A stretch of DNA of 64,000 bases, from assembly GCA_001599935.1 (NCBI GenBank), contig BCIJ01000004.1, positions 707,716 to 771,715 on the forward strand, given 5' to 3'. Under the pieces are notes generated by a model. That model saw only the letters and a list, made by a program, of their open reading frames with translations, did no database searches and was not told the DNA's origin. Positions 47,873-59,090 of this stretch are shown here, piece after piece. Numbering within the stretch: position 1 is the stretch's first letter; the number at the start of each line of letters is the position of its first letter. The DNA comes from Holtermannia corniformis (Eukaryota; Basidiomycota; Tremellomycetes; Holtermanniales). Made by a program: the position numbers and the translations under genes.

Positions 47873-50511
47873 TCAACCGACCTTGATCTCCTTGTCAAAG
47901 CGTCGGGTAATGTGCGGCCGCTGCAGCTTTTGCGCCGCCGTCAGCATCCCATTCTCGGCCGTCCTGCGTGTGATCAGCTTGGCCGAGTCGACAACATAGC
48001 GCACGCACCACTCTTCGGCACTCAGGACGACGCCCTGGATCATCTCGGGACCCTTCAAGCCGCCCTTCTTGCCCGTCTCGAGCAACTGCTTGAGCGCGAG
48101 CTTTTGCACCTTGGGGTTGGCGCACAGGTCTTCAAGAGACGACTCCGAGTCGACGTTGGCAGCCTTGAGCTGGGCGCGGAGGTGGCCTTCGTTCTACAAC
48201 GATCAGTGCCAGCTCGATTCGGCCGGCTGCCACGCACCGGGAAGACGATCGCAATCGGCTTTTCAGCGTCCGAGCTCGCGTACACGCACATGGTGCCAAC
48301 AATGTCTGCACCACGTCAACGCCAGCCAAACACTGTGCGATCAACTCACTCGCAGACTTGTACACCGCCTCGGCCTTTTCCAACGCCAGGTACTCGCCCG
48401 AACGGAGCTTGATCTGTGACCGTCAGCCCACCGACCAAGCGCCCGAGCTGACGCACAAGATTCTTGATCCGGTCCACGAGCGTCAGCGTGCCATCGGCAT
48501 TCCATTGTCCAATGTCGCCAGTCTTGAGCCAACCGTCCTCGGTAAACGACTCCTGGTTGACATCGTCCCGCTTGTAGTACCTTTCACGTCTCAGTACGGT
48601 ACTCGACCATGATCCGGCCGACGCACCCCTTTGTCACACTGCCACCACGCAGCAGCACCTCGCCTCGGGGAGGCTTGTCGGTCGAGAGGTAGCCAGCCTC
48701 GGGGTAGTCTAACGGACAGTCAGCCGAGCCCGCACAAACGACAAAGGACAAACCTTGCAGCTTGATCTCAATCGAGGGCACAATGACGCCAACGCTCCCA
48801 GTCTGGTAGAACTCGGGCACGAGGATCGCGGCCATCCCGCACGTTTCTGCGTCTTCAGTACTCGGTCCGTTTCTGGCACGTGGACATACCAGTCATGCCG
48901 TAGCCTGCGTCCGTCAGCGCCGTTCCATTCTTGACACGCTACTCACCCTGCAGAACCATGACCAACACGTCCGTCAAAAACTCTTGCGTCTCCTTGCTGA
49001 GCGCCGCACCGCCATTCATCGCGAGCCGGAGCCGACCACCGGTAGCCGCCTTGACCTTGGAGAACACGACGCGGTCGGCAATTGAGCCAAACGGCCAGGG
49101 AAGGTTGCGCTTCATGTAGCCGGCGAGGCCAAAGACCTTTTGTGCGACAAAGGACGCGTCGTTGACCTTTTTCACCATCCCTTTGCTGCGAGTGTGAGCA
49201 GATGGGACTGGCTTCGTGTCAGACACACCGAATGAGCTCCCAAATAGCCGGCACGCCAACGATGATAGTCTGTCGTTTCAGCCCACAAGCTTGATCATGA
49301 GATCTCACGCACCGGCTTGTACGCGACAAAGTCACCGTCGCAGTTGCGCACACTGTCGTTCGTGAGCGTCTTGACGGTGCCATAGGCGACTGGCACGCCG
49401 GTCAGGTAAAACGTAAACTCGACGAGCTGTCGAGTGTCAGCGATGGGTCATCGGGCGCAGAGCAACGGCGTTATTGCAGCACGAAAAGAGCTGTTGCACA
49501 CCGGACCAACTGTGGGAGACACGCACCATTTCGAGGATATGCGCCAAAGGCAGGAACGCAAGGAACACGTCGGTCGTCTGAAACAGCGGATTCAAGAGCG
49601 TCTTCGTGCCAGCCACTGGACGCCGTCAGCAGCCCGCCTCACGGAAACATCCGCACTCACAGCTGGAAACAATGTTATCGTTGGTGAGCAGCACACCCTT
49701 GGGCGCTCCTGTCGAGCCCGAAGTGTACATGATGCAGAACAAGTCTTCGCGCTTGGGCTTGGTTCCGAAATCGGCGTATTGGAGTGGCTTGGCGCGCCCG
49801 AGTTCCTTGACTTTGGACAGAGGCAAACAACCACCGCCGCGGACGGCGAGGATACCATCTAGTGCGGTAACGACGAGCTGGAGGTCTGTCAGCTGCAAGT
49901 TCCATCGACCAAGGCGCGACATACCGGTTCCGCGTCCTCTTCCTTGTCATACACGATCCAGAGCAGCTCGTCGGCCTCCCCTATGATGCGTTTGACTGTG
50001 CTAAGCAACGCCGAATTTGTGAAAAGCAGCTTGACTTTGGGTTCTTTCAGCGAGTGGAGGAGTCCTTCGGGTCCAAGCGTCGTGTACGCAGTCGTGATTG
50101 GGTGGCCCATGCGTGCGAAACTCTGCGCCATGATCTGCCAGTTGAGGCTCGTATCGGCGTAGATCCCAGCGCGAGCACGACCATCTTCATCGCGCGGGGG
50201 TTCGGTGGAGCCTGCCTCGGGCTTGCCCAGACCTATGGCCCGGAGACCAGACGAAACGTCTTGCACCTCCTTCAGCAGTTGAGCATACGACGTGGGCTTG
50301 GGCTCGGACAAGGTGAAGCTGTAGTCGTCAGCATGCTGGATGAGATCCGAGGCACAGCGACGCACTACTTCCAGACCTTCTCCTCAGTCCCATCACCATC
50401 CTTCTTGGGGACCTGCTTGGTCTCCTCGACAACCTTGATGACGTCGCGTGTGTAAGCTGCCGCACGACCGCCGTACGTCTTGGCCTGTAGCATGGCGTCA
50501 GTGAAGGTCAT
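47873..50511 (-). CDS. FAA1: Long-chain fatty acid-CoA ligase (Faa1/Faa4 type)
   Basis: It activates long-chain fatty acids with ATP and CoA at ER, lipid droplet or plasma membrane. The start is [20 protein letters not shown]. Adenylate-forming motifs follow: [20 protein letters not shown] (ATP P-loop), [39 protein letters not shown] (split over small exons), [13 protein letters not shown] and [20 protein letters not shown] (fatty-acid/CoA signature). It ends [16 protein letters not shown]. Around a dozen introns are needed. The YGMT motif sits on an exon of only 15 nt (48890-48904). Length, about 690 residues, is normal. Confidence 0.93.
48890..48904 (-). other. 15-nt microexon with the YGMT motif of the acyl-CoA synthetase
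   Basis: On the minus strand the exon GCTACGGCATGACTG follows an acgcag acceptor and precedes a gtatgt donor. Joined to its neighbours it gives [15 protein letters not shown], the expected motif. Skipping keeps frame but deletes catalytic residues. Confidence 0.85.
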
Positions 50512-52682
50512 TTTGGAGGAAACGCAAGAGCATGATGCGTTGCCTGCGACTATCTCAATGCGCGCGGGATCCCGCGCGGCAATTGCCAGGTTTGGCTACG
50601 TTGACCCGTGCGGGAGAGCCACACGACATTGAATTGGTGCGAGCGCAGATACCAAGCGAAGCTGCGACATGTCGCCGTACAACGTGTCCTCGAACCTGTC
50701 GCTTTTCGATGGCAGAGTCGCCATGTCCACGGGTGCAATTACTAAGCGCAACCAGGCAAGCGCTTCGAGGGCAGCGAGTGTTGCGCCGATGGCGCACATG
50801 CTCCCACGCTTCAAACGACGACAGTCACCGCCAGACGCGTAGCACCCGCTGCTATTGCCACAGCGTGCGTCGACAACGTGGTGTCAGACCGTGCCGCACA
50901 ATGTACAAGTCTAAGCGAAAGCACAGTTCAAGTAAGACTCGCATTGTGCGTACGCAGTCAGAGCTCACGTCTCGCAGACAGACCGGCTGTACAGCAAGCG
51001 GCCGACTGCGTACAAACCAAGACCACAAGCCGATGCACCCTTTAAAATCTATGATCGGCAGCAAACGTTGGCCTTGCCGTTTCGAAAGCACCCACTCAGC
51101 TCTATAGCTGAGTCGTGACCGCAGCGGCTCTGCTACAAGACTGCTGACCGCTGCTGTAACAGCCAGCGCATTCGCGTACTTGAAGCAAGTCATCCATCGA
51201 GCTGAACACGCTCTGCTGTGGCGCAAGGTGAAGCAAAACCGACTAGTATGTCATTCAGGGGTGGGCGTCAATGCCCGCCGGAGAAAGCGGCTCTATTCCA
51301 GGCAGCAGGACTTCCACACTTGTTCGTTTGCGCGTATAAGTACTACCAACTGCGTTCCCGTCCGATGACAGACGACAGACGACGGGTTTCAGGTTGCTGA
51401 TCCCGCCGGCTTTGAGCGAGGGCCTATTCGGCCGCCGCAAGAAGGCATGGCGCAGCTCGTCCTTGTATGCACGCTTCACGCGTGAGGATGGGAAACCCAC
51501 GTAAGCTGATGGTCAGCTTCTGTAGGCTGCGCCGATCTCACGAAACGTAGGTCAAGGTGTATGCGCAGCGGCCATAAGCCGGCCACCAGGCATCTACCAG
51601 CAATAGCTCACATGCCGCGACCGGTGTGATAGGTCACGCAGCAGCTCCTCGAAGGCGGCTACGGTCCGCTACCCGAAGACATATCACTAGGTGCTCGGAC
51701 CAGCAACCTTCACCGGGTCACTGGAGCATGAGGCATATCTACGCTTTCAGGCGGCTCGTCGACAAGACGAGTCAGCCGAGGAAGGGGTGGTACGCCACGC
51801 TTGTTCGCACAGCGGCCGGTTCAAGCTGCTTGACACTGCCGGTGGTAGTCTGCACCTCTAAGCTCTCGCAGCTGCTCTAGCGTTTCACTATCCACATTGC
51901 AGGGTCACGATGCCTGACCTGGCACACAAATCGCTATTCCGTAGCTGTCTGTCTAGCGTCCGCACATCACTCTTCTGACCCAAAACGTCCGCAGTCGGAG
52001 ACAGATGACAGCTTTCATCAACGTGCACTCGTGAACCATTCATGCCCACAAGACACTATTCGTCCAGCTGGAGTCCTCAGGGACTGCGGACCAGATTGAG
52101 GCTGACGGTGCTCAGTCAAGGCGTCACATTCGTCGTGAAGGAATGCAGTGTACTACTGCTGCTCGATGCGATCTGACGAGGTGGATCAATCTCCATAGTT
52201 TGCCTGCGACGAGCATGTCTGGCGTAGTGAAGGGCAGCTGTGGGAGCACTGGTGATCTACCCGTCTCTGCTCTCTCGGACCAGTCTGTATTAGCAAGAAG
52301 AAACAGCTAGCCTCCGCCGCACACGCAGGCATCACTGCCCACGATAGCAGAAAGTCTGAAGCTGTAGTTCCTCGAGCATTACAGACGTGTCCAGCAACGG
52401 TCCCTTTGACCATCTCGGAGCGTTGGGCCGTATGAGTCGCAGAGGACATGGCAATCGAAGGAATGCAACCGCTACAGCTCTTCTGGTACGACATATGCGA
52501 CGCCGTAGCATAGCCGACCTCGTTATAGCTCATCACCAAGCTACAGTAAGCGGTTGGTCTGGCGTCGTTGCCGTCGCTGAGAGGCCTGTAGCCTAGCATC
52601 GTGTCGAGCGGCTAGCTGCATCGGCTGGCGACCGTGCGGGCATCGCTGCCCGACTTGTCGAGCTAGAGCACCCGACCACAGG
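50512..52682. other. Gene-poor stretch of 2.2 kb
   Basis: No gene or RNA recognised. Short ORFs conflict on both strands. An 8-base inverted repeat (actcagct / agctgagt) lies around 51090-51110. The left end is the promoter of the acyl-CoA synthetase. Confidence 0.5.
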
Positions 52683-52925
52683 CTACGTCGTCTTACCCCT
52701 ATCCCTTCTTGTCCCCTCCCTGCCCGTTCCTCTCCTCTTCCCTGTTGCTCTCGCCATACCAGTCACAGCAGTGCCGTCCCCCGCACTCACCGCATATTCG
52801 ACGAGATCGGCAACGACGTCGACCTCTGGCACGGGCTGCGTCACGAGCTGATCTGGCGAGAGGTAGCTTCGACGGACGGACGGGTCCTGCTTTGTCGGGA
52901 TGGACACTTGCTTTGTGCGACCCAT
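52683..52925 (-). CDS. Possible small protein or first exon, uncharacterised
   Basis: An ATG-led frame starts MGRTKQVSIPTKQDPSVRRS and continues SPDQLVTQPVPEVDVVADLV. At EYA a GTGAGT donor occurs, after which the frame becomes low-complexity and basic. I therefore think this is a first exon whose downstream exons I could not place, or a small gene. No family is recognised. The resemblance of the first residues to the histone H3 tail is superficial. Confidence 0.3.
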   Translation of the reverse strand: MGRTKQVSIPTKQDPSVRRSYLSPDQLVTQPVPEVDVVADLVEYAVSAGDGTAVTGMARATGKRRGTGREGTRRDRGKTT

Positions 52926-53918
52926 TGTGCTGTGATCTTGTCGAGGGATGGACCGGTCAGAGTGGTGGGGGAACAGCAACGAGGAGAGGATGGACGTTGG
53001 GGCGTCATCTTGTCAGGCACTTTGCGATCGAGCATCCGTCAGCCATGTTGTCGTCTTGGACGGTGCTGGTGGACAGCTTGGAGCGTAGCAGAGACGGAGG
53101 AGATGCATAGCCAGACTGTATACTGCTGTCAACCCAACATGATCCACATCGCCGAGTAGCATTCTCATCGCCGGATAGGAGTCATCTTGTCCCCTCACTC
53201 CCACTGTTGACGGCGGCTGACACGTCCAGCACCGAGTGGAATGACCCGTGCTCACATGCTCTGTTCATCAACGCTCGGCAGGTACAGCACCTCTGTACGC
53301 CAAGGTCCAAGTAATCGAACGTCTCGGCTGGCCGCCACCACTCCTATCCGACCGCGTCTCGCACCATCCACAACCCCTCCAACCCACGCCCTCCTCATCA
53401 CTGATGCCGATTACAGTCCACTAACTTTTTGCTTCTCACTCGTCACGCTGACCACTGACGGCTCGCACACTCCTGCTCCCGCTTCCGCGCTGATGCTTAT
53501 TGTCCCCCTAAACGGCTTATTGTCTCGTACCTCGCGTCGCCCGATTTCTTTTGTCACTGACCGAGCGCTTTGTTCGAAACGGAAACGCTGATCTAGGGGC
53601 TGCGACTGGACGCGAGGGGAACAATGCCGGTCGCGAGCGTGGGCGGCATTGTTCGACCGTTGGAGGAAACAGTACTTACTGACTCGGAGGGGACTGACCG
53701 CTGCGCTGCAACGACGACTGTAGCGAGCGTACTACTTATCACTCGGCGTACTGCTTACTACTGGGCGAACGGCAGCCATACGTACGCTGCAAAAGGACTT
53801 GAGAGTCTCAAAGCCGTCCTTGGGATTCACGATCGTCGAGCTCGCCACCATCCATGTGAGTCCCGTCGTGCGTCCTGTCCTCGTTCACCTCGCTGACGGC
53901 CCCAGCAGTGACCGACCA
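52926..53918. other. Intergenic, divergent upstream region
   Basis: About 1 kb with no convincing coding segment. A possible 5' non-coding exon and intron (gtgagt at 53851, ccccag near 53906) may precede the next gene. Confidence 0.5.
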
Positions 53919-55028
53919 ATGGACTGCAACGCAGACTACGCCAGCTGGTCGCCAGCTTCGGCCTCGACACCCTCGCTCTCGCCCTCATCTGCCTCATCGA
54001 GCACCGCATCCCCCTGGCTCCCTTGCACCCCGATCCCAGCCTCGCCCCGCGCCGCTCCCCGTCCTCCAATCTACACGCCGCGCCGGCATCGTGCTCGGCA
54101 CATCCAGATGCGCGAACCGGCCCGCTGCGGCCTGTTCACAGTGTGCGAAGTGGCAGAAGACGACGCACGGGCGGCAGCGATGGCCTCGATCTTTGGGCCG
54201 CGCCCTGCTCTCGGCGGTGGCGGATCCATCTCCGAGGTATCGAGCGTTGGCTGCGTGACGCCTGGAACGGTCTTGGAAGAGCAAGAGCAGGATCCGTTCG
54301 CAAGAGAGTTTGAATGGGCAGAGATGATGGCCGACGGCGCGATCGGGCTCGGGTTGGGGTTGGGTTTACCACTGCAGAGCAGCAGCTATGCGCCCGGAGT
54401 CGCAGCGCGCACACGCGTGAACAAGACTCGGCGTCCTCCCCCGCTCTGCCTCGTCTCTTCCTCGCGCTCACACAAACACCCCTACCAAGCGCCCTCGCCA
54501 TCTCCATCACCCACCGCATCAAAGTCCAAAGACCGAGCAAAGTCGACGCCGACGCCGTTACTGCCCTCGCTCCCGCTCTACCCATCACCACCGCGCCCCT
54601 ACCGCGCACTGCCACCCACACCCCTCTCGCCCTCGCCCTCACCCTCTCGGTCATCAAACCCATCGCGAGACGACAACCTCCTACTGCGCTTTGCCGAACT
54701 GCTCGAATCGTGCGGTGAAGAGCTCGACGATCAGACGTATGGGTTCCCGCTCCCGCCCGTTAGGCACTCGGTCCCAGTGCCTGCGCCGGTATCGCCAACG
54801 GTTCTGCCATACACGACGTCGCCGAGGACACCACCGCTGCAGCAGCGCCGCCCGGCTCCACCACCACCGCCCGGCGCGCCCTCTCGTCGCGACCGCCGCG
54901 CTTTCGCACCGCAACCGCCTGAAAGCCCAGCCGGGAGCCACTCTTCAAAGTCGTCCACGTCTAGCACCACGTCCAGCCGGCGCGCACTCCCCAAACGCGC
55001 ACCAATCCCATGGGAATGCAAGATGTAA
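53919..55028 (+). CDS. Ser/Pro-rich protein, uncharacterised
   Basis: One exon of 369 residues, starting MDCNADYASWSPASASTPSL. It is mostly Ser/Pro/Thr-rich with low complexity. More ordered patches are HIQMREPARCGLFTVCEVAE, ARAAAMASIFGPRPALGGGG, AREFEWAEMMADGAIGLGLG and LLLRFAELLESCGEELDD, which may be short helices. The C-terminus is basic and Ser-rich and ends KRAPIPWECKM. No domain is recognised. A frame open upstream (from 53799) could supply an extra exon, but its phase does not fit. Confidence 0.6.
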   Translation: MDCNADYASWSPASASTPSLSPSSASSSTASPWLPCTPIPASPRAAPRPPIYTPRRHRARHIQMREPARCGLFTVCEVAEDDARAAAMASIFGPRPALGGGGSISEVSSVGCVTPGTVLEEQEQDPFAREFEWAEMMADGAIGLGLGLGLPLQSSSYAPGVAARTRVNKTRRPPPLCLVSSSRSHKHPYQAPSPSPSPTASKSKDRAKSTPTPLLPSLPLYPSPPRPYRALPPTPLSPSPSPSRSSNPSRDDNLLLRFAELLESCGEELDDQTYGFPLPPVRHSVPVPAPVSPTVLPYTTSPRTPPLQQRRPAPPPPPGAPSRRDRRAFAPQPPESPAGSHSSKSSTSSTTSSRRALPKRAPIPWECKM

Positions 55029-55267
55029 ATCATCGCCACTCGGCGACAGGTCGTTGTATATGATGCCTTGGACGGACGCCACGCTCATGATTATGATTGT
55101 GATTTTGGATGACACGTTGGGAGCTAGCTTTGTACTTTACATGTCGGACGATCATGGATGGGATCACGGATGCATAGTGATGACTTGTGTTTTGAACACT
55201 GCTCGAGCCCACCGCAAGCTCGAGGTTGAGCACGGCCTCTGTCAACCTGTGTCGAGCTACCACCACG

Positions 55268-56014
55268 ATGGCGTTAAAGTACGTCAACCCATCCATCAGC
55301 GCACTCATCCTACACGATCAACAGCATCCCCGCCGTCCTCCCACTCTCAATCACCTCGCATCACACCAGCGTCAAAGCGACGCTCAGGATCGACCCAGGA
55401 GCCCAATGGGAGCTCTACCTCTCTGGCTGGCTCGATGTCACCGATCTCCAAGTCAGTAGCGTCGGGTCGGAACCAGCTGATAGAACCAGGAAGAACCCTT
55501 GGTGATCGTGTTACCGGCTTTCGACGCCCTCGTGCAAGTGTAGAACCCGGTAGACTACACTGGCTGACAGCGGATGATACTGTAGAGGCGTCAGATTCAC
55601 TTGTCATGCTCTACCTCAACGAGGAGGCATGACGAACGAGCCGGGTCGGGTGAGTGAGCCCCTTACGGTGAACGGCACTGATGAGATGACCCAGTCGTTT
55701 CGCTATACATGGACCATGCCGAGCTCGTGGGCTAGGTGTGTGGGCTTTAGTACCGGAAACGTAGGTACTCAAGCTACAGTACCCCACCCGACATCTTTGT
55801 GCACTGGTTGCCCAAGCGTACGTTGTTTGGTTCCTGCTGCTCCGTGCTGATGCTGATGCACGAAGCGGCACCCGTATTCCGACAGCCTGTAGAGAGCACT
55901 CCCGAAGTGGAGCAAAGCAGCTCGGAGGACGACCAGTCTGTCAGCGGGGACGACGAGGTGGTGTCAGCCCAAGAGTCCTCACCATCAGCGTCAAAGTGGA
56001 CAAGATGGTTCTAA
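55268..56014 (+). CDS. Multi-exon protein, uncharacterised
   Basis: My best assembly has a first coding exon of only 11 nt (ATGGCGTTAAA) and then NIPAVLPLSITSHHTSVKAT, QWELYLSGWLDVTDLQ, EEPLVIVLPAFDALVQ, a less certain middle part, and a final exon with STPPDIFVHWLPKRTLFG. The acidic tail DDQSVSGDDEVVSAQ ends KWTRWF. The N-terminal half looks like a beta-rich folded domain and the last 60 residues look disordered. Middle exon borders (about 55440-55760) are ambiguous. No family is recognised. It converges on DBP7 with 26 bases between stop codons. Confidence 0.5.
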
Positions 56015-56040
56015 TAGATGCATGCAAATACTATACAACG

Positions 56041-58700
56041 CTATCGCCGGCCCTTGGCTCCCTTGTTACCCCCGGCAGCGAGCTTTGCGAGCTCGGACGA
56101 GTCCATGACTTGATAGTCGCCGCCGGCCGCACCCCCCTTCTTTGCGTGCTCACCCATGACTCCGCCCTCACGGTGCATCCGGCCGGCCTTGCGCACGGCA
56201 TCGTACATGCGCTTCTCGGCGTCCGTGACGGCCGCACCCTCTTTCCCAACCGGCTTGTCGTCCTTCTTCTGATGCGACTCTTCGCGCTTGCGCTTGGTAG
56301 ACGACGTCGCATTGTTCGTCATCAAACTCTTTGGCGCCTCGCGAAGGGCGAACGATTTCGCAACGTGCCCGAGGTGCAGACCTTTGACGTGGAAGAACCG
56401 TTTCTCCTCGAGCGGGTGCGTCGAGTAAGCCTTGATCCACGATGAGAACGCATTGCGCGAGAGGTCGGCGTTCTGGTTCGTCAGCCCGTATTGAGTCTCG
56501 ACACAGCCAAACGCACCTTGCCGCCTTTCAGGACCCATTTTTCAAACGCGAGCTGGACTTCCGTCGCGCGCCCCTCGTACTCGTGACCTCGCCCACCGAA
56601 CCCCTTGCGCAACACGTCTTCCACGCCGACTTGGCCCAACCTCACGCCCTTCTTATCACCCGTCTGGGCTTTCCCGTTCTGGCCCTCGCCAAGGCCCATC
56701 TTCTCTTCGACCCAGGGCACCCACTCGACCTCGCCGGTACCTACAAACGCCCAGGCTTCACCACCACGCCCGACACGGGCGGTACGGCCAACTCGGTGGA
56801 CGTATTCTGTCGCGCCGCCTTCGGTCGGCAGATCGTATTGCACGACGGCACGCACCAGCGGCATGTCGAGACCACGCGAGGCGACAGAAGTACAAAGTAG
56901 GATCGAGGGCTCACTTGAGGGCGCTGCGAAGCCTTTCAACGAGGCCATACGCGTTCGTAGAGGGAGCGAACCGTGTAGTCGGAACAGCTTGGTCGATGGG
57001 AAGAGCGACGAATCGAGAGCGACCGGCTCGTCGTCGACCGCTTTCTTGGCCTTGCCGTCTGCGGCACCGTCGACCGACACATCCGAGTCGTTACCACCTT
57101 CCCCGCCCAAGCCCTCGACGAGATCATCGCCCTCTTCGGCCACGTCCTCCTCGCCCGACATGTTGACGCCGCTCAGCAGCTTCCAGTGAAAGTCGACCGA
57201 GTCGGTACAGCTCAGGAACACGATCACCTTCATGCCCTTCTTGCCGTCCGCTTTGGTTTCCTTGGCCGTCAAGGACCGCAGCAGCGCCACGAGCGAGACG
57301 AGGCGAAGCTTGAGGGGTGCCACGACGTATTTCTGCGAAAGCTGTGACGGCGGCGTAAACTTTTCCTCGGACGCTGCCGTCAATGCCGCGCTGGCGTCGA
57401 GCGCCGCATCGCCCGTCGAGATCAACTTTGGCTCTTCGACGCCGCCTGCGAGCTCGGCAACGTCGGTACCCTTGTACACGACTGGGTTCTTGAGCGCGAC
57501 ACCGGCGAGTTTTTGCACATCTTCGCGGACCGTTGCGGAACACAGTACTGTACGCCGACCACGACCCCACCAATCCCACTTCATGACGCCGCCCTCGTCA
57601 CGCCGGATCGCGTCTTCCTCTGCTTCGCGCTCGATCCGCCGACGGCCATCAAGCGCTTTCACAATGCCCAGGATGGTATCTTCAAACCCAAGATCCATCA
57701 GTCGATCCGCTTCGTCGAGCACAAGCCACAGGGTCTTTGCGCACTGGAACGACGAAGTGTTTTGCAGGTGATCGAGCAGTCGACCGGGGGTGGAAACGAG
57801 GATCGGCAAGCCTTTGCGTAGTCGTGCCTTTTCGTGCGTGCGCGTCGAGCCACCCGTGAGCAGGCCAGACACGAGCCATCGCGTCAACGGTCGTTCAGAC
57901 GCCTCATCGGCGTCGGGCAGTGAAAGCGCCATTGACAGAATCTGCTCGACCACTTTGGACACTTGCTGTGCGAGTTCACGTGTCGGCACAAGGATGATGG
58001 CCAGTGTGCCAATGGATCGATCGATGTAGGATAGGCGGGAGAGTGGCAGAAGAGACTGGATGATGGGAAGGAGGTAGGACATGGTCTTGCCGGAACCCGT
58101 CTGTGACTGGATAAAGACGTCGCGTTGCGGCTGATCGATCGGGATGCCCTCTTCGTCGAATAGAGGCTCGGGAGGGGTCGCGAGCATGCCTGGGAGACAA
58201 GCTCGTTGGATGCGTGTCGGTCGGTCGATCGACATTTTCATCTGCAGATGCCGAACCAACAGCGGGTCGAGTCCAAGCCCTTGGAATGTCGAGGTATCGC
58301 CTAGAGGCGCATTGGACGGTGCAGCGTTGGTGACGGTTGCAGCTGCTGAAGTCGGTGCGGACACCGATGGGTTGAACGAGAACAGAGAAGAAATGAACTG
58401 TTGCGGTTTCTTGGGACCGGATGCGTTTGGCGCTTGCGTTGGTTTGGAGTAAGAGCTGCTCATGGACGCTGCCACGGCCGAGGATACGTCGAAAGCTTCA
58501 TCCGCTCGAGGGCGTTTGGAAGGTCCTGGCGCATCGTCTGCACGAGGTTTGGCCGCTGCTGGCACTTGAGGACGAACTGGCACGGCTCGCTGTGGTTGAC
58601 CGGCTGGCTGAATGGGAGCGGTCGAGCCGGACGCCCTCTTGTCCTCTTGGTGCTTGACAGAGCGCACAGCTGCCTTCTTGGCTTTGAGTCTGACGGCCAT
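56041..58700 (-). CDS. DBP7: DEAD-box RNA helicase Dbp7 (DDX31 type)
   Basis: Dbp7 acts in assembly of the large ribosomal subunit in the nucleolus. After a basic Ala/Pro-rich N-terminus (MAVRLKAKKAAVRSVKHQE) the helicase core has RPTRIQRACLPGML (Q motif region), QTGSGKTMSYLLP (motif I), VPTRELAQQ (Ia), VSTPGRLLDHL, VLDEADRLMDLGFED (motif II), LCSATV (III), FLSCTDSVDFHWKLL, LHGSLPLRTRM, LLCTSVASRGLDMP and YVHRVGRTARVGRGGEAW (VI). An acidic insert (VNMSGEEDVAEEGDDLVEGL) separates parts of the second RecA domain, as in other Dbp7 proteins. One 44-base intron near the C-terminus joins LKGGK to NADLSRNAFSSWIKAY. Total 871 residues. The tail ends GGNKGAKGRR. Confidence 0.95.
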
Positions 58701-59090
58701 CAGCTCGCTCCGACAGTCCTCACCACGTACCGATCGGTCCACCGCCCGCCCTTCTTGTCGACACGGCGCACGCCGCCGCCAGACGACGACGACGCCAAGT
58801 TGAGCTCTATCCCGTCGTCCATCGCACTCTACGAGATCGTTCCAGACCTTGAACAAGCACCACAAAGACGCTGGACAGCAATCAGCGGCAAAATATCCAG
58901 TGAGATCACGTGACCATGCCGTAAGTGCAAGTCGTCAATTGCTCATCCCCGTCGTCTTCTACTCTACAATGTGCTCGGCTTCTCAGTCCTCAGAGGTCTA
59001 CGAGCGGGCTGCTCGGTCGCTTGCTATCGGTCGATTTCGTGCCCATCGGCTCGGCCGTGAGGAGGTCTGACGATCAGCACATTGTCGAGT
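58701..59090. other. Intergenic, promoter of DBP7
   Basis: Between the DBP7 start and the end of the TBC gene, both minus strand. Nothing recognised. Confidence 0.6.

Noticed and set aside
52866..52925. Histone H3-like start (MGRTKQ)
   Set aside because: Only the first six residues resemble an H3 tail. The rest does not, and histone sequences are highly conserved.
53799..53918. Extra 5' coding exon for the Ser/Pro-rich gene
   Set aside because: The donor and acceptor look good, but the phase does not match the downstream frame. It could be a 5' untranslated exon instead.
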